A stretch of 35,076 bases of DNA from Welwitschia mirabilis (GCA_051453625.1 JBOZIK010000001.1:99822301-99857376); one strand, 5' to 3'; positions 10,059 to 20,890 are shown, counted from the stretch's first letter. The notes: generated from the letters alone by a model not told the origin. Program-made: numbers and translations.

Positions 10059-11301
10059 TCTAACCTTGAGAAAGATGACAAGAACTTAAAAACAAGTAGC
10101 AAAAATTATTACTTTAATACAGAAGATGAAAGTATGGATCAACTTACAATATCCCACTTGTTAGGAGATAGATAAAAGGAGGATAATGATGATTTAACTC
10201 AACTACTGAATAATAAGAATAAGGATGATTATTAATTAGATGAGGGCATTGAAATACTAGATTATAATCTTAGCATTAACTTATTAGGAACTCCAAATGA
10301 ACAACAAATAATCATTTTGTGATGAATCTAAAAAACTTTCAACCCATGAAGAAGATAATGATCATATTTTTCTTCTTGATCTTTTTGATGAATCTAATAA
10401 TTAGAGAATAATGATATGAAACAATATGATAATGAAAAGAAGGATAAGAAAAATGATGATAAACACATTTCTCTTTATAATCTTTTTGATGAATCTAACA
10501 ACTTAGAGGATGACAAAAATCTTCAATAAAACAATAATGATTATAATGAAGAAAAGGAAGATATAGTTAAAGATAATGATGAAGAAAGTGAAGAGTGAAT
10601 TTAACCAAGTAATGATGAAGAAAAAATGAGGAGGAAAAGAATAATGAGGAACCCATGGATATTCAACCAAATTTAATGGAGAATAGGCTTATTACTTCTA
10701 ATACACCAAACCAACTTGAATATTTTACACATGTTTCTCCATCTCTTCCACTTGTGCTTTCATGCAAGACTCAAAATAATCCCTTCTTCCACTTCTACTT
10801 CCATCTTACCTTGTGATATTGAGAATGCTAACATTTTTTCATCTTTTCCATTTGAACATTCATGTAATTCTAAAAATGATATTCCTTTCCTTGATTTTAA
10901 TGAAACACATAATCTTGAGGAGTCTATTCAATCTTGTTTTTCTAAAACTTCATGAGATATTCAAGGTAACATCCTTCCTTTTTCTACCAAGTCTTGTGCC
11001 TTTAATGATTACTCTTTTCAAAGGTATGACTTAGAATATCTTGGAATTCTAAATTAGAGTAAATCTTATCTTCTTGATCTTAATACATGCTTAGAATTAA
11101 ATCTTAAGGAGTTTCTTAAGTATGTAAAACCTATTTTAATTAATCATCCTAAGATATTTCCTCAAAATTTTTAGAGCCCTAATGATACCATTAATATTTC
11201 CCATTATCAATATTAATTTTGAAATAAAATCTATGTTTCAAATTCTTTACATTACAAGTTTGATAAGAGATTGTTTTTCCATGAATTATATGAATTTTTT
11301 A
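10059..11301 (+). pseudogene. Acidic Asn/Asp/Glu-rich coding relic, copy 1
   Basis: From 10059 a frame of 87 codons with only two stops reads through DDLTQLLNNKNKDDY and EGIEILDYN. After small frameshifts, further segments carry HEEDNDHIFLLDLFDESNN and, about 100 bases on, KHISLYNLFDESNNLE, then a long Glu/Asp/Asn tract and a Ser/Thr/Pro-rich part (10716-10950). The last part, from 11067, begins YLLDLNTCLELN and runs to LFFHELYEFF at the gap. The protein would be low-complexity, acidic and apparently soluble: no membrane segment or catalytic motif is evident. I do not recognise the family. It occupies the place of gag-pol in the element and presumably was its private protein. Confidence 0.5.
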
Positions 11302-11532
11302 NNNNNNNNNNNNNNNNNNNNNNNNNNNNNNNNNNNNNNNNNNNNNNNNNNNNNNNNNNNNNNNNNNNNNNNNNNNNNNNNNNNNNNNNNNNNNNNNNNN
11401 NAACATACATAATACCAATGAGAACCTAGAAAATATATTTGAGATGTTTCAACGAAATTATTACAAAATCAACTATCTCAAGGTTCTTTTACAACACAAC
11501 ACTCTCAAATGTATCTTACTCTTTTAACTACA

Positions 11533-13073
11533 TCTAACCTTGAGAAAGATGACAAGAACTTAAAAACAAGTAGCAACAATTCTTGCTTTAATATAGAAGA
11601 TGAAATTATGGATTAACTTAAAATATCCCACTTGTTAGGAGATGAATAAAAGGAGGAAAATGATAATTTAACTCAACTACTAAACAATAAGAATAAGGAT
11701 GATTATTAATTAAATGAGGGCATTGAAATACTAGATTATAATCCTATCATTAACTTATTGTTAGGAAATCCAAATGAAAAAAAAAAAAGAATCATTTTAT
11801 GATGAATCTAAAAAACTTTTAACCCATGAAGAAGATAATGATCACATTTTTCTTTTTGATCTTTTTGATGAATCTAATATTAGAGAATAATGATATGCAA
11901 CAATATGATAATGAAAAGAAGGATAAGAAAAACAATGATAAACACATTTCTCTTTATAATCTTTTTGATGAATCTAACAACTTAGAGAATGAAAACAATC
12001 TTCAATAAAACAATAATGATTATAATAAAGAAAAGGAAGATATAGTTAAAGATAATGATGAAGAAAGTGAAGAGAGAATTAAACTAAGTAATGATGAAGA
12101 AAAAAAAATAAAGAGGAAAGGAATAATGAAGAACCCATGGAAATTCAACCAAATTTAATGGAGAATAGGCTTATTACTTCTAATGCAACAAACCAACCTA
12201 AATATTTTACACATGTTTCTTCATCTCTTCCACTTGTGCTTTTATGCAAGAGTTCAAATAATACCTTCATCTACTTCTACTTCCATCTTATCTTGTGATA
12301 TTGATAATGCTAACATTTTTTTATCTTTTCCATTTGAACATTCATGTAATTCTCAAAATGATATTCCTTTCCTTGATGTTAATGAAACACATAATCTTGA
12401 GGAGTCTATTCAATCTTTTCTTTCTAAAACTCCATGAGATACTCAAAGTAACATCCTTCCCTTTTCTACCANNNNNNNNNNTGATTACTCTTTTCAAAGG
12501 TATAACTTAGAATATCTTGGAATTCTAAATTAGAGTAAACCTTATCTTATTGATCTTAATACATGCTTAGAATTAAATCTTAAGGAGCTTCTTAAGTATG
12601 TAAAATCTATCCTAGTTAGTCATCCTAAGACATTTCCTTAAAATTTTTAGAACCCTAATAACACCATTAATATCTCCCATTTTTAATATTAATTTTGAAA
12701 TGAAATCTATGTTTCAAATTCTTTACATTATAATTTTGATAAGAGATTGTTTTTTCATGAATTATATGAATTTTTTATCTCTTATATTACTAATAAATAT
12801 TATGAAGTTCGAATGCCATTAGTCATGTTAATTTTGGAAAGCCTTGCCTCCTTGATGAAAATCCATATCTTGAGTTGAATGTTATCAAGTTTCTTGATCT
12901 TACTAAATAATCTGAAAAGCCTTAAAAAACTTCTTGGATCCTTTCTTTGAGTAGCTCCTTACATGAATTATGTAATGATAATTATCATTTACATCATTTA
13001 AATAAGATATTATTTTTTAATGAAATTTATTACTTCTTCATCTCTTATTTAGATTCTAAAATTTATTGTATTA
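11533..13073 (+). pseudogene. Acidic coding relic, copy 2, with C-terminal repeats
   Basis: This is the partner of 10059-11301 across the gap and extends further. After the acidic part (NNKNKDDY, LFDESNN-like boxes, EEKEDIVKDNDEE) it shows two related modules. Module 1 (12543 to about 12800) has YLIDLNTCLELN ... SLHYNFDKRLFFHELYEFF-ISY. Module 2 (12845-13073) has CLLDENPYLELN ... SSLHELCND ... LFFNEIYYFF-ISY. The shared skeleton is L-x-D-x-N-x-x-L-E-L-N-x-x-x-F-L, then S-L-H, then L-F-F-x-E-x-Y-x-F-F-I-S-Y. Module 2 reads in one frame with two stops. Function unknown. The repeat could be an old protein-level duplication within the element. Confidence 0.5.
12472..12481. other. Assembly gap (10 N)
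   Basis: Ten N inside the right copy of the acidic relic. The left copy has 16 bases in its place, so the gap is small and roughly sized. Confidence 0.99.
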
Positions 13074-13362
13074 NNNNNNNNNNNNNNNNNNNNNNNNNNN
13101 NNNNNNNNNNNNNNNNNNNNNNNNNNNNNNNNNNNNNNNNNNNNNNNNNNNNNNNNNNNNNNNNNNNNNNNNNAGCAAGGTTCTTAATCTTACTAGATAA
13201 TATAAAAAACCTTCGAAAACTTCTTGGATTCTTTCTTTGAGTAGTTCCTTACATGAACTATGTAATGATAATTATCATTTACATGGTTTTGATAAGAGAT
13301 TATTTTTTAATGAAATTTATTACTTCTTCATCTCTTATTTAGATTCTAAATTTATGCTATTA
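12884..13362 (+). repeat. Gap 13074-13173 with duplicated flanks
   Basis: 12884-13073 recurs as 13174-13362 (190 and 189 bases), ending and beginning at the gap edges. It covers most of module 2 of the repeated protein. Confidence 0.9.
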
Positions 13363-13902
13363 AAATTTTATCCTTTTATTGTCTTTAATTCCAATTGATT
13401 TTATTAAAAAATGACTATATATCTTTTATGCTTTACCAATCGGTTTTTATTTGGTTTGGTTCTTGTTTTTCTGAGAAAATACAAAACCCTAAGACCATAT
13501 CCTTAGGAAAATAAATTTATATTATCTTTTAAATGACCTATTAGATCCAAATAAANNNNNNNNNNNNNNNNNNNNNNNNNNNNNNNNNNNNNNNNNNNNN
13601 NNNNNNNNNNNNNNNNNNNNNNNNNNNNNNNNNNNNNNNNNNNNNNNNNNNNNNNACTGAAATTTATTACTTCTTCATCTCTTATTTAGATTCTAAAATT
13701 TATTGTATTAAAATTTTATCCTTTTACTATTTTTACCTTCAATTGATTTTATTAAGAAATGACTATATATCTTTTATGTTTTATCAATTGGTTTTTATTT
13801 GGTTTGGTTCTTGTTTTTCTGAGAAAATACAAAATGCTAGGACCATAGCCTTAGGAAAATAAATTTTTTTATCTTTTAAATAAACTACTAGATCCAAAGA
13901 AA
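13309..13902 (+). repeat. Gap 13556-13655 with duplicated flanks
   Basis: About 247 bases, 13309-13555, recur as 13656-13902, with both junctions at the gap edges. Confidence 0.9.
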
Positions 13903-14049
13903 TCTTGCTTTAGCTTGCTTTGGTATTTCTTGCTATTTGTTTCTATCCTTGATTTTTATTGAGTTTGATCAATTGGTTTTTATTTTACCTATTATGTTTC
14001 TAAATGGTTAGGTCCTTATATTTTAGAACAAGGGCATTATAATGCCTTG

Positions 14050-15733
14050 TGAAAGTTTTAATTTGAATACTAAGAAAATTTAAAAAGAAAAAAAAAACAA
14101 AGGTAAAGATCTATAAGTCATCAAAACCTTGAATATCTACAAGTACTTGTCTTGAAAGTTTTCATGTCATTATTTGAATTCCTTCTTATCTGATTCCTTT
14201 GGTGGATGTCATGCTATCATCTAAACATATTTAACTTAACTTATATTTTACATTATGAAGTTACCATAATTCATAATCTCTTACTTGGATATTTTAAAGT
14301 GATAAGATTGGATTCACTTAGTATTAAGACATTCATATGTCTATGAACTTTATTTTTAAGGAAGATGTCTTGTTTTTTTGCATTCTCTCTCAATGGTATG
14401 AGTCTTTAGTTGTTCAAGGGTGTTCTTTCATATTTTTCATTTGATTTCTTTACCTTTGTCTTTATAAGTGTGTGGTCATGTAGGATTTCTTATTTTTATG
14501 GTGAAAAAAAAGAGAGGAAGAGAGAGAAGAAGAAGAAGAAGAAGAATGATCATGATCTATTATTTTATTGCCAAATATATGATAACCATAATGTCTTATC
14601 ACATCAAGGTAAATTTTTGCAAGAGGGATCTTTGGTAGTATTGGCAGCTATGAAAACTCTGCTAGGGATCAATTAACCATGGTTTATAAGTCCTTACTCC
14701 TTTAACTTGGTTATACTCCTTATCATGGATTAATAATAAATACTTTAAGGCTATGGAATCAATGTCATTAGAGGCATTACTTATTTTCTAGACTCCTAGT
14801 GCATCTAATTCTCTCATGTAATCATTTCACTTTAAAAATNNNNNNNNNNNNNNNNNNNNNNNNNNNNNNNNNNNNNNNNNNNNNNNNNNNNNNNNNNNNN
14901 NNNNNNNNNNNNNNNNNNNNNNNNNNNNNNNNNNNNNNNTGAACTTTCCTATTTTAACACTAAGAAAATTAAAAAAGAAAAAACAAAGGAAAAGATTTAT
15001 AAGTAATCAAAACATTGAATATCATATAAGTAGTTGTCTTGGAAGTCATCATATCATTTTTTGAATTCTTTCTTAGTAATTCCTTTGGTGGATGTCATGC
15101 TATCACTTGAACATCTTTAACTTAACTTATATTTCACATTATTAAGTTACCATAATTCATAATCTCTTACTTGGATACTTCAAAGTGATAAGATTAGATT
15201 CACCTAGTCTTAAGACATTCATATGTCTATGAACTTTATTTTAAAGTAAGATGTCTTGGTTTTTTGCATTCTCTCTTAATGGTATGAGTCTTTTATTGTT
15301 TAAGGGTGTTCTTTCATATTTTTCATTTTATTTCTTCATCTTTGTCTTTATGAGTATGTGGTCATGTAGGATTTCTTATTTTCAGGGGAAAAAAAGAGAG
15401 GAAGAGAGAAAGATCAGAAGAAGAATAATGATCATGATCTATTATTTTTTTACTAAATACATGATCACCATGATGTCTTACAACATCAAGGTAAATTTTT
15501 GTGAGAGGAATATTTGGCAGTATTGGTAGCTATGGAAACTCTGTTGGGGATTAGTTGGCCATGGTTTGTAAGTCCTTACTCCTCTAACTATGGTTACACT
15601 CCTTATCATGGATTAATAATAATTACTTTGAGGCTATGGGATCAGTGGAATTTCTAATATCATTAGAGGCATTGCTTATTTCCTAGACTCCTAGTGCATC
15701 TAATTCTCCTATGTAATCATTTCACTTTAAAAT
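14050..15733 (+). repeat. Gap 14840-14939 with duplicated flanks
   Basis: 14050-14839 (790 bases) recurs as 14940-15733 (794 bases), with both junctions at the gap edges. The GAA-rich repeat inside differs in length between the two. Confidence 0.9.
14511..14546 (+). repeat. GA/GAA simple repeat
   Basis: A purine tract with about six or seven consecutive GAA (AGA) units at 14526-14546. The partner region near 15390-15426 has only about two interrupted units, so repeat length differs between the two gap-flanking copies. Confidence 0.9.
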
Positions 15734-16490
15734 TTTAGGTGTGTCTTAGGGTGTGCATAAGTAAGCCCATTTTTGAGTAGCTTCTGATCTTATCATCCAT
15801 TAATTGAAAACATTAGATATACTTGACATCATTATAATTACTACCTATTCAAGTGGTACTTTATGAGATTTTTTTACATTATATCATGCATCATTAATCA
15901 GGTTATTTTATGATTTTCTCCAAGGGGGTTTTTTAGGTTAGAATTCAAGGTAGGTATACAATCTTCTTCATGTTCCTAGTTCTCCATTTTTATTTTGTTT
16001 TATATATATATTTTATTTGGTATTTTGAAGTCATTTCCATACTTTTTTTCTTCACAAATACTTAGGACTTGATCATTTGCTAGTTTTCTTATTATTTTAA
16101 TTTTTCACTTGTAGTTTTTATCTTTAAAAGTTGACTTTATTTTAGCACTTTGACCAGATGATGTTCCTTTAGTTTATGATGATAATTTTTCCCATTTATT
16201 TTTTTAGCATTTTTTAATACATCCTGAAGTTATTTTGAGTTTAGGCACATTTGTTGATTTTCTTTAGAAATGCTTCTTCCTACTTAGTGCATTTTCATCT
16301 CCTTATTATGACACTCCTTTCTCTACCTTAAGTTATCCTTACTTTTCATACTTCAGGATGATTCTTAGCCTTTTTCCATATTTCAAACTTTATAATAATT
16401 TTTAGGCCCTCTTGTTACTGCCATTAACTAACTTACTTTAGACTAGTTTTAACTTTTTCCAATCTATTTAGAAGGCCTATCATCCACTTT

Positions 16491-16504
16491 GTCATCTAGA
16501 TGAC
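16491..16504. repeat. Perfect 14-base palindrome gtcatctagatgac
   Basis: The site is its own reverse complement and is followed by ggtggatgac. Similar palindromes with the core tcatctagatga recur through the same element, including its LTR. Confidence 0.85.
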
Positions 16505-16592
16505 ATAGGTGGATGACACTTAAAAATGTGTGTTTGTTATCCTTTCTTCTTATGTTAATGTAATACAAGACATATTGATTCACTTATTAGGG

Positions 16593-17730
16593 AAGGTAGG
16601 ACATATTTTTGAGATATTTTGAGAAAAAATTTTAAATTATGAAGGTTATTTTTGAATTTTTACAATAGTTGTATATGATGTATTGATCTAATTATGATTT
16701 CCTATTATTTATGTGTTATGAATTATGAATATAATTTAGAAGGCCATGTACTTGTTAATAGAATAGTTTTAGATTTTTCTTACAGGTGAGGTTGAGGTAA
16801 TTCAAAGAAATCGCGAATAAGGAAAGTAAGGTTATGAGTATTTTTATGATGTATTTACCCCTTATGAATTATACTTAATGACTAATATGTACACAAGCAC
16901 TTTGAGTTATCACTGTTTTTAATTAAAGATGTACATCATTATCTAAGTTATTATAGTTTTATCTTTTGAAAACAATTTGATATGACATTAAATCTTTACT
17001 TTTTGATGTGCTAAATGTTTTAAGTGGGAGGTTATAAACTCTAATACTATTTTCTGATGAGCATGTTTGCAAGCAATTGATTTTTCAAAGTCCAATTTTT
17101 TAAGCCTATTNNNNNNNNNNNNNNNNNNNNNNNNNNNNNNNNNNNNNNNNNNNNNNNNNNNNNNNNNNNNNNNNNNNNNNNNNNNNNNNNNNNNNNNNNN
17201 NNNNNNNNNNAAGGTAGGACATATTTTTAAGATATTTTGAGCAAAAATTTTAAATTATGAAGGTTATTTGTGAATTTTTATAATACATATATATGATGTA
17301 TGGATCTAATTATGATTTCCTATTATTTATGTGATATGCATTATGAATATTATTTAGAAGGCCATGTACTTGATAATAGAATAGTTGCAGATTTTTCTTA
17401 CAGGTGGAGTCAAGGTAATTCAAAGAAATCATGGATAATGGAAGTAAGGTTCTGAGTATTTTTTTATGATGTATTTACTCCTTGTGAATTATACTTAATG
17501 ACTAATATATACACAAGAACTTTGAGTCATCACTATTTTTTATTAAACATGCACATCATTATCTAAGCAATTATAGTTTTATCTTTTAAACATAATTTGA
17601 TATGATATTAAATCTTTATTTTTTGATGTGCTACATGTTTTAAGTAGGAGGTTATAAACTCTAATATTATGTTCTGATGAGCATGTTTACAAGTAATTGA
17701 TTTTTCAAAGTCCCATTTTTTAAGCCTGTT
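16593..17730 (+). repeat. Gap 17111-17210 with duplicated flanks
   Basis: 16593-17110 (518 bases) recurs as 17211-17730 (520 bases), starting aaggtaggac and ending at the gap edge. Confidence 0.9.
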
Positions 17731-17939
17731 ATTCCATAGATTATCTAATGATCCATAGCATGATAGTATGCCCTCTTACTCTACTAATATAATACATTCA
17801 ATTTATTAGATCTTGACATTTTATCCTACATTATGAGATTTTTTGAACTTAATTGATGTTCCCCTGGTTAATGTTTATCTTAGTTACTTTAGCTTGCAAT
17901 TGTAGTTGTTGTCCTACTTTATTAGGGACTGACAAGGCT

Positions 17940-17950
17940 AAGTGGGGGGC
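17940..17950 (+). other. Polypurine tract
   Basis: aagtggggggc lies directly before the start of the 3' LTR (tgttataatg). A G-rich purine tract at this place primes plus-strand DNA synthesis in LTR retrotransposons. Its position confirms the orientation and the left boundary of the 3' LTR. Confidence 0.85.
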
Positions 17951-18476
17951 TATGTTATAATGTCGAATTATATGTATTTGATGGGTATTTTGAGTAGTTT
18001 TACATGACATTTAGATAGTTTTAAGTGGAAATATATGATTATTAAGAGTCAAAGAGATAATCACAAAAACATGCAATTACTAGCACATTTAGAGGCATTT
18101 TGGATAAATTCTAATGCTTAGCATTCTAATGAGGAGTTAATAGTCGATGAAGCTAATTTCACTTAATAGAATAATTGAAAAGTCCATCATTTCAACAATA
18201 GTACTAGACAATAGCATGTGAAAAGCCAATAAGGATGCTAACTTGGATTGGACCTAGAAGATGATATCATTTCTTTTGATGTAGCATCATCCTGATCATC
18301 ATCTAATTGATAAATAAAATGATATCTAATTATAGCCAATGCACCAAACTTCGCCTAACTTAGCAAATGTGTCATCTATTCTTTCTTGATATCACTAGGA
18401 TTTCATCTAGTTGTTAGGTTTTTGTTTTTAGGATGTTTATTATAATAAATATGTCCTTCATTCTTGCTTTGAATTT

Positions 18477-18576
18477 NNNNNNNNNNNNNNNNNNNNNNNN
18501 NNNNNNNNNNNNNNNNNNNNNNNNNNNNNNNNNNNNNNNNNNNNNNNNNNNNNNNNNNNNNNNNNNNNNNNNNNNN
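18477..18576. other. Assembly gap (100 N) without duplicated flank
   Basis: Aligned to the 5' LTR, the bases on either side of this gap are almost adjacent, so little or nothing is missing. It is one of only two 100-N gaps without a visible overlap. Confidence 0.9.
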
Positions 18577-18584
18577 TTATCTTA

Positions 18585-19127
18585 TTTGGCATCTAAAAAT
18601 TTCATTTATGAGATTAAAGAATAGGAGGTTCATCCATTATTGCAAAGAGAATTATTTCTTGCTATCAGGTTGTGTCTCCTTCATTAAGGTGCTGCTCTTT
18701 GTAATAAGATGTTGATTTGACATTAATGAAAAGTTTATTTTAGTATTATTATGTGAATCTCCCTCATGGTTTATGTTAGTTATGATTTGGTGATGGTTTC
18801 ATAGTNNNNNNNNNNNNNNNNNNNNNNNNNNNNNNNNNNNNNNNNNNNNNNNNNNNNNNNNNNNNNNNNNNNNNNNNNNNNNNNNNNNNNNNNNNNNNNN
18901 NNNNNTTTGTCATGTAAAAATCTCATGACAGGAGATTGAAGGATAGGAGGTTCATCTATGATTTCAAAGAGAAGTATTCCTTGCTATCAAGCTGTGTCTC
19001 CTTCATTAAGGTGTTGCTCTTTGTAACAAGATGTTGATTTGACATTAATGAAAAGTTTATTTGAGTTTTATTATGTGAATCTTCCTTATGGTTTATGCTA
19101 GTTATGATTTGGTGATGGTTTCATAGT
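18585..19127 (+). repeat. Gap 18806-18905 with duplicated flanks, inside 3' LTR
   Basis: 18585-18805 (221 bases) recurs as 18906-19127, with both junctions at the gap edges. Confidence 0.9.
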
Positions 19128-19199
19128 TGATATAGATCATGAATGGTAATATTTATTAAGATTTAAATCATTTGTTTATATCTTGCATTGAATTTTACA

Positions 19200-19373
19200 T
19201 TTTATAGCATAATAATTACATGTTTTCTATATTTTGNNNNNNNNNNNNNNNNNNNNNNNNNNNNNNNNNNNNNNNNNNNNNNNNNNNNNNNNNNNNNNNN
19301 NNNNNNNNNNNNNNNNNNNNNNNNNNNNNNNNNNNNTTTTATAGCATAATAATTGCATGTTTTCTATGTTCTA
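19200..19373 (+). repeat. Gap 19237-19336 with short duplicated flanks
   Basis: The 37 bases 19200-19236 (ttttatagcataataatt...) recur as 19337-19373. This is the shortest of the gap-edge duplications. Confidence 0.85.
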
Positions 19374-19705
19374 TTTGATGTAGCTAATATCTTAGCTTGT
19401 TTAGGATTTAGTGGTAGTTTTTTTCTTAATTGATCTAGGTTATACAAAGTCAATCTTTATGACAAGAAGATTTGGTAGTCAAATAGAATAGTTTTTATTT
19501 GCATTTTATTACATTAGTATGTTTACTTTGCATTTTTTTCTTGCATCGTTCTTTATTTTCATTTTCATAAAATGAAAAAATACAAAAATATTTCACTTTA
19601 AATCAATTCTCTAACTTCAAGCCTAGTGCCTTCCATGGATTATGACATTTGGATTAACTCTTGTTTATATTAATATGTGTTTTATGCAAAATATTTATGA
19701 TTCAA

Positions 19706-20890
19706 AGGTCAATGCATAATGTTGACTTGACCACACATGAATCCTGTAAATTAATCTTGTATAATGCTACTATTTGGGTTTTTCCTTATATGGGCATTCA
19801 AATAACCTTATTATGAAGATCATTCATGTATACCATACTATTTGTAAATCAACTATATATATTTGCCTCCTTAAGGAGTCCCACCTGTCAATAAGTAAAA
19901 CATGACCTATCAATCATGTAGTTGATCTCCCATTAATCAATCATTCATATCATATACCATAGATCAACCATATGTTTTCTCCTCAATGGAGTTCATTCTC
20001 CTTTGGGTGACTCTTAGTTATGAAGGTCACTCTTCAACCATATATCATCCATACATATTCCTTCCTTGAAGGCTAGAACATGCTAAACTACTCCTTTTAT
20101 AACTCAACATATAATAAATATATAGATAGACAAGGTATATCAAATAAAAATACCAAATCTATATGCCTACATGCCACTAAATCAAAGATCAGAATCAATC
20201 AAAATCTACTATAGGTAAATAATAACCAAAGATACAAATATAAAAATCCAATATAACAGTCTCAACATATATACTATTTTTCATATGTCACCATCATAGG
20301 TTTATCAGATCCATTAAGTAAATTAATTATCACAATTAAAATCATCATCTTATTCGTTATTGTTATATCACATACAACATTGAATTACTCGATCCATGTC
20401 ATCAATAGTTAATTAGGCTAATATTAGATTCATAGTCTAGTCATTAACATCATTATCATAAGTTATAAGGTTAATTACTACCTTAGTGATTATCTTCATA
20501 ACTCCACTACCTCATTTGGTACATGCATAAATCATCATCATAATCTTTTTAATTAGAGTTTATTATAATTAATTATGATTAAGGATAGTTTTATTACATT
20601 CCATTTATCAATCATTACACATGAAGTTGTCTATTAGGTCCTAAATAGAACCCACTATGCTTTTGTTATGTAACTTTGATTTTTATATTAATCCCATTAT
20701 GAACATAATACATTATGAGTTATGAGTCCATTGGATAGATTTAAGATAACCATACAATTTGATTAGAAATCATTAGTGATAGTTGAAAACATATGTCATT
20801 AAGATTATTACATTCTAGCATCCTATCATATGGTTTTTCAGTATGCTAAAGGAAGATTAATTTAGTAAATATAACACTACTCATTGATCA
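19706..20890. mobile_element. Right fragment of the outer element (candidate), AT-rich
   Basis: Sequence between the truncated 3' LTR and the next gap. No coding signal. It contains three diverged units (about 19815-20085) described separately. If the central element inserted into an outer LTR element, this is that element's sequence resuming from 5443, but no sequence match proves it. Confidence 0.3.
19815..20085 (+). repeat. Three diverged units ending in a hairpin
   Basis: Each unit has a GATC or GTCACT start, an AT-rich middle with cat(a)tac/caaccatat words, and an inverted repeat at the end: ctccttaaggag at 19867-19878 (perfect), ctcctcaatggag at 19979-19991, and ccttccttgaagg near 20070-20082. 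Spacing is about 90-110 bases. The similarity is modest and judged by eye. Confidence 0.4.

Larger units (their letters stand above)
9928..12777 (+). repeat. Gap 11302-11401 with about 1.37-kb duplicated flanks
   Basis: 9928-11301 recurs as 11402-12777, with both junctions exactly at the gap edges. The right copy contains a 10-N gap at 12472-12481 where the left copy has 16 bases (10971-10989 region). Confidence 0.9.
13400..17939 (+). other. 3' interior of the LTR element, no pol recognised
   Basis: T-rich sequence, partly shown twice because of gaps at 14840 and 17111. I looked in all frames for reverse transcriptase (Y/F-x-D-D), RNase H, integrase zinc (H-H-C-C) and protease (D-S/T-G) signals and found none. 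Short open stretches such as 14410-14676 and 15251-15529 are duplicates of each other, contain simple Lys/Glu repeats and show no family resemblance. A perfect 14-base palindrome lies at 16491-16504. Confidence 0.55.
5444..19705 (+). mobile_element. Degenerate non-autonomous LTR retrotransposon, tRNA-Asp primed
   Basis: Two long direct repeats (5444-7181 and 17953-19705) flank an internal region. A tRNA-Asp-type primer site follows the left repeat and a G-rich polypurine tract precedes the right one. That architecture is diagnostic of an LTR retrotransposon, and a tRNA-Asp primer is usual in the Athila/Tat/Ogre side of plant Ty3/gypsy. The internal region contains no protease, reverse transcriptase, RNase H or integrase motif that I can find; its only coding traces are Lys/Asn-rich and Asp/Glu/Asn-rich segments of unknown family. 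Ten 100-N gaps and nine gap-edge duplications inflate it; with these removed it is about 8.3 kb (LTRs about 1.25 and 1.20 kb, interior about 5.8 kb). The last roughly 45 bases of the right LTR are missing, so no target duplication can be tested. Confidence 0.85.
17953..19705 (+). repeat. 3' LTR of the central element, end truncated
   Basis: It starts TG right after the polypurine tract and is collinear with the 5' LTR up to gattcaaagg (partner at 7126-7137). The final roughly 45 bases of the LTR are replaced by unrelated sequence, so the right end was lost by deletion or a later rearrangement. It contains three 100-N gaps and two gap-edge duplications; without them it is about 1,195 bp, in good agreement with about 1,254 bp for the 5' LTR. 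Confidence 0.85.

Noticed and set aside
10813-11034. Hydrophobic Leu/Phe/Ile-rich frames in the acidic relic (also 12295-12510), resembling membrane segments.
   Set aside because: They are alternative frames of the acidic coding frame. U-rich codons in the shifted frame produce hydrophobic residues automatically.
14410-15529. Two similar 88-92 codon frames with Lys/Glu-rich segments.
   Set aside because: They are the same sequence on both sides of the 14840 gap, and their charged part is the GAA simple repeat. No family resemblance.
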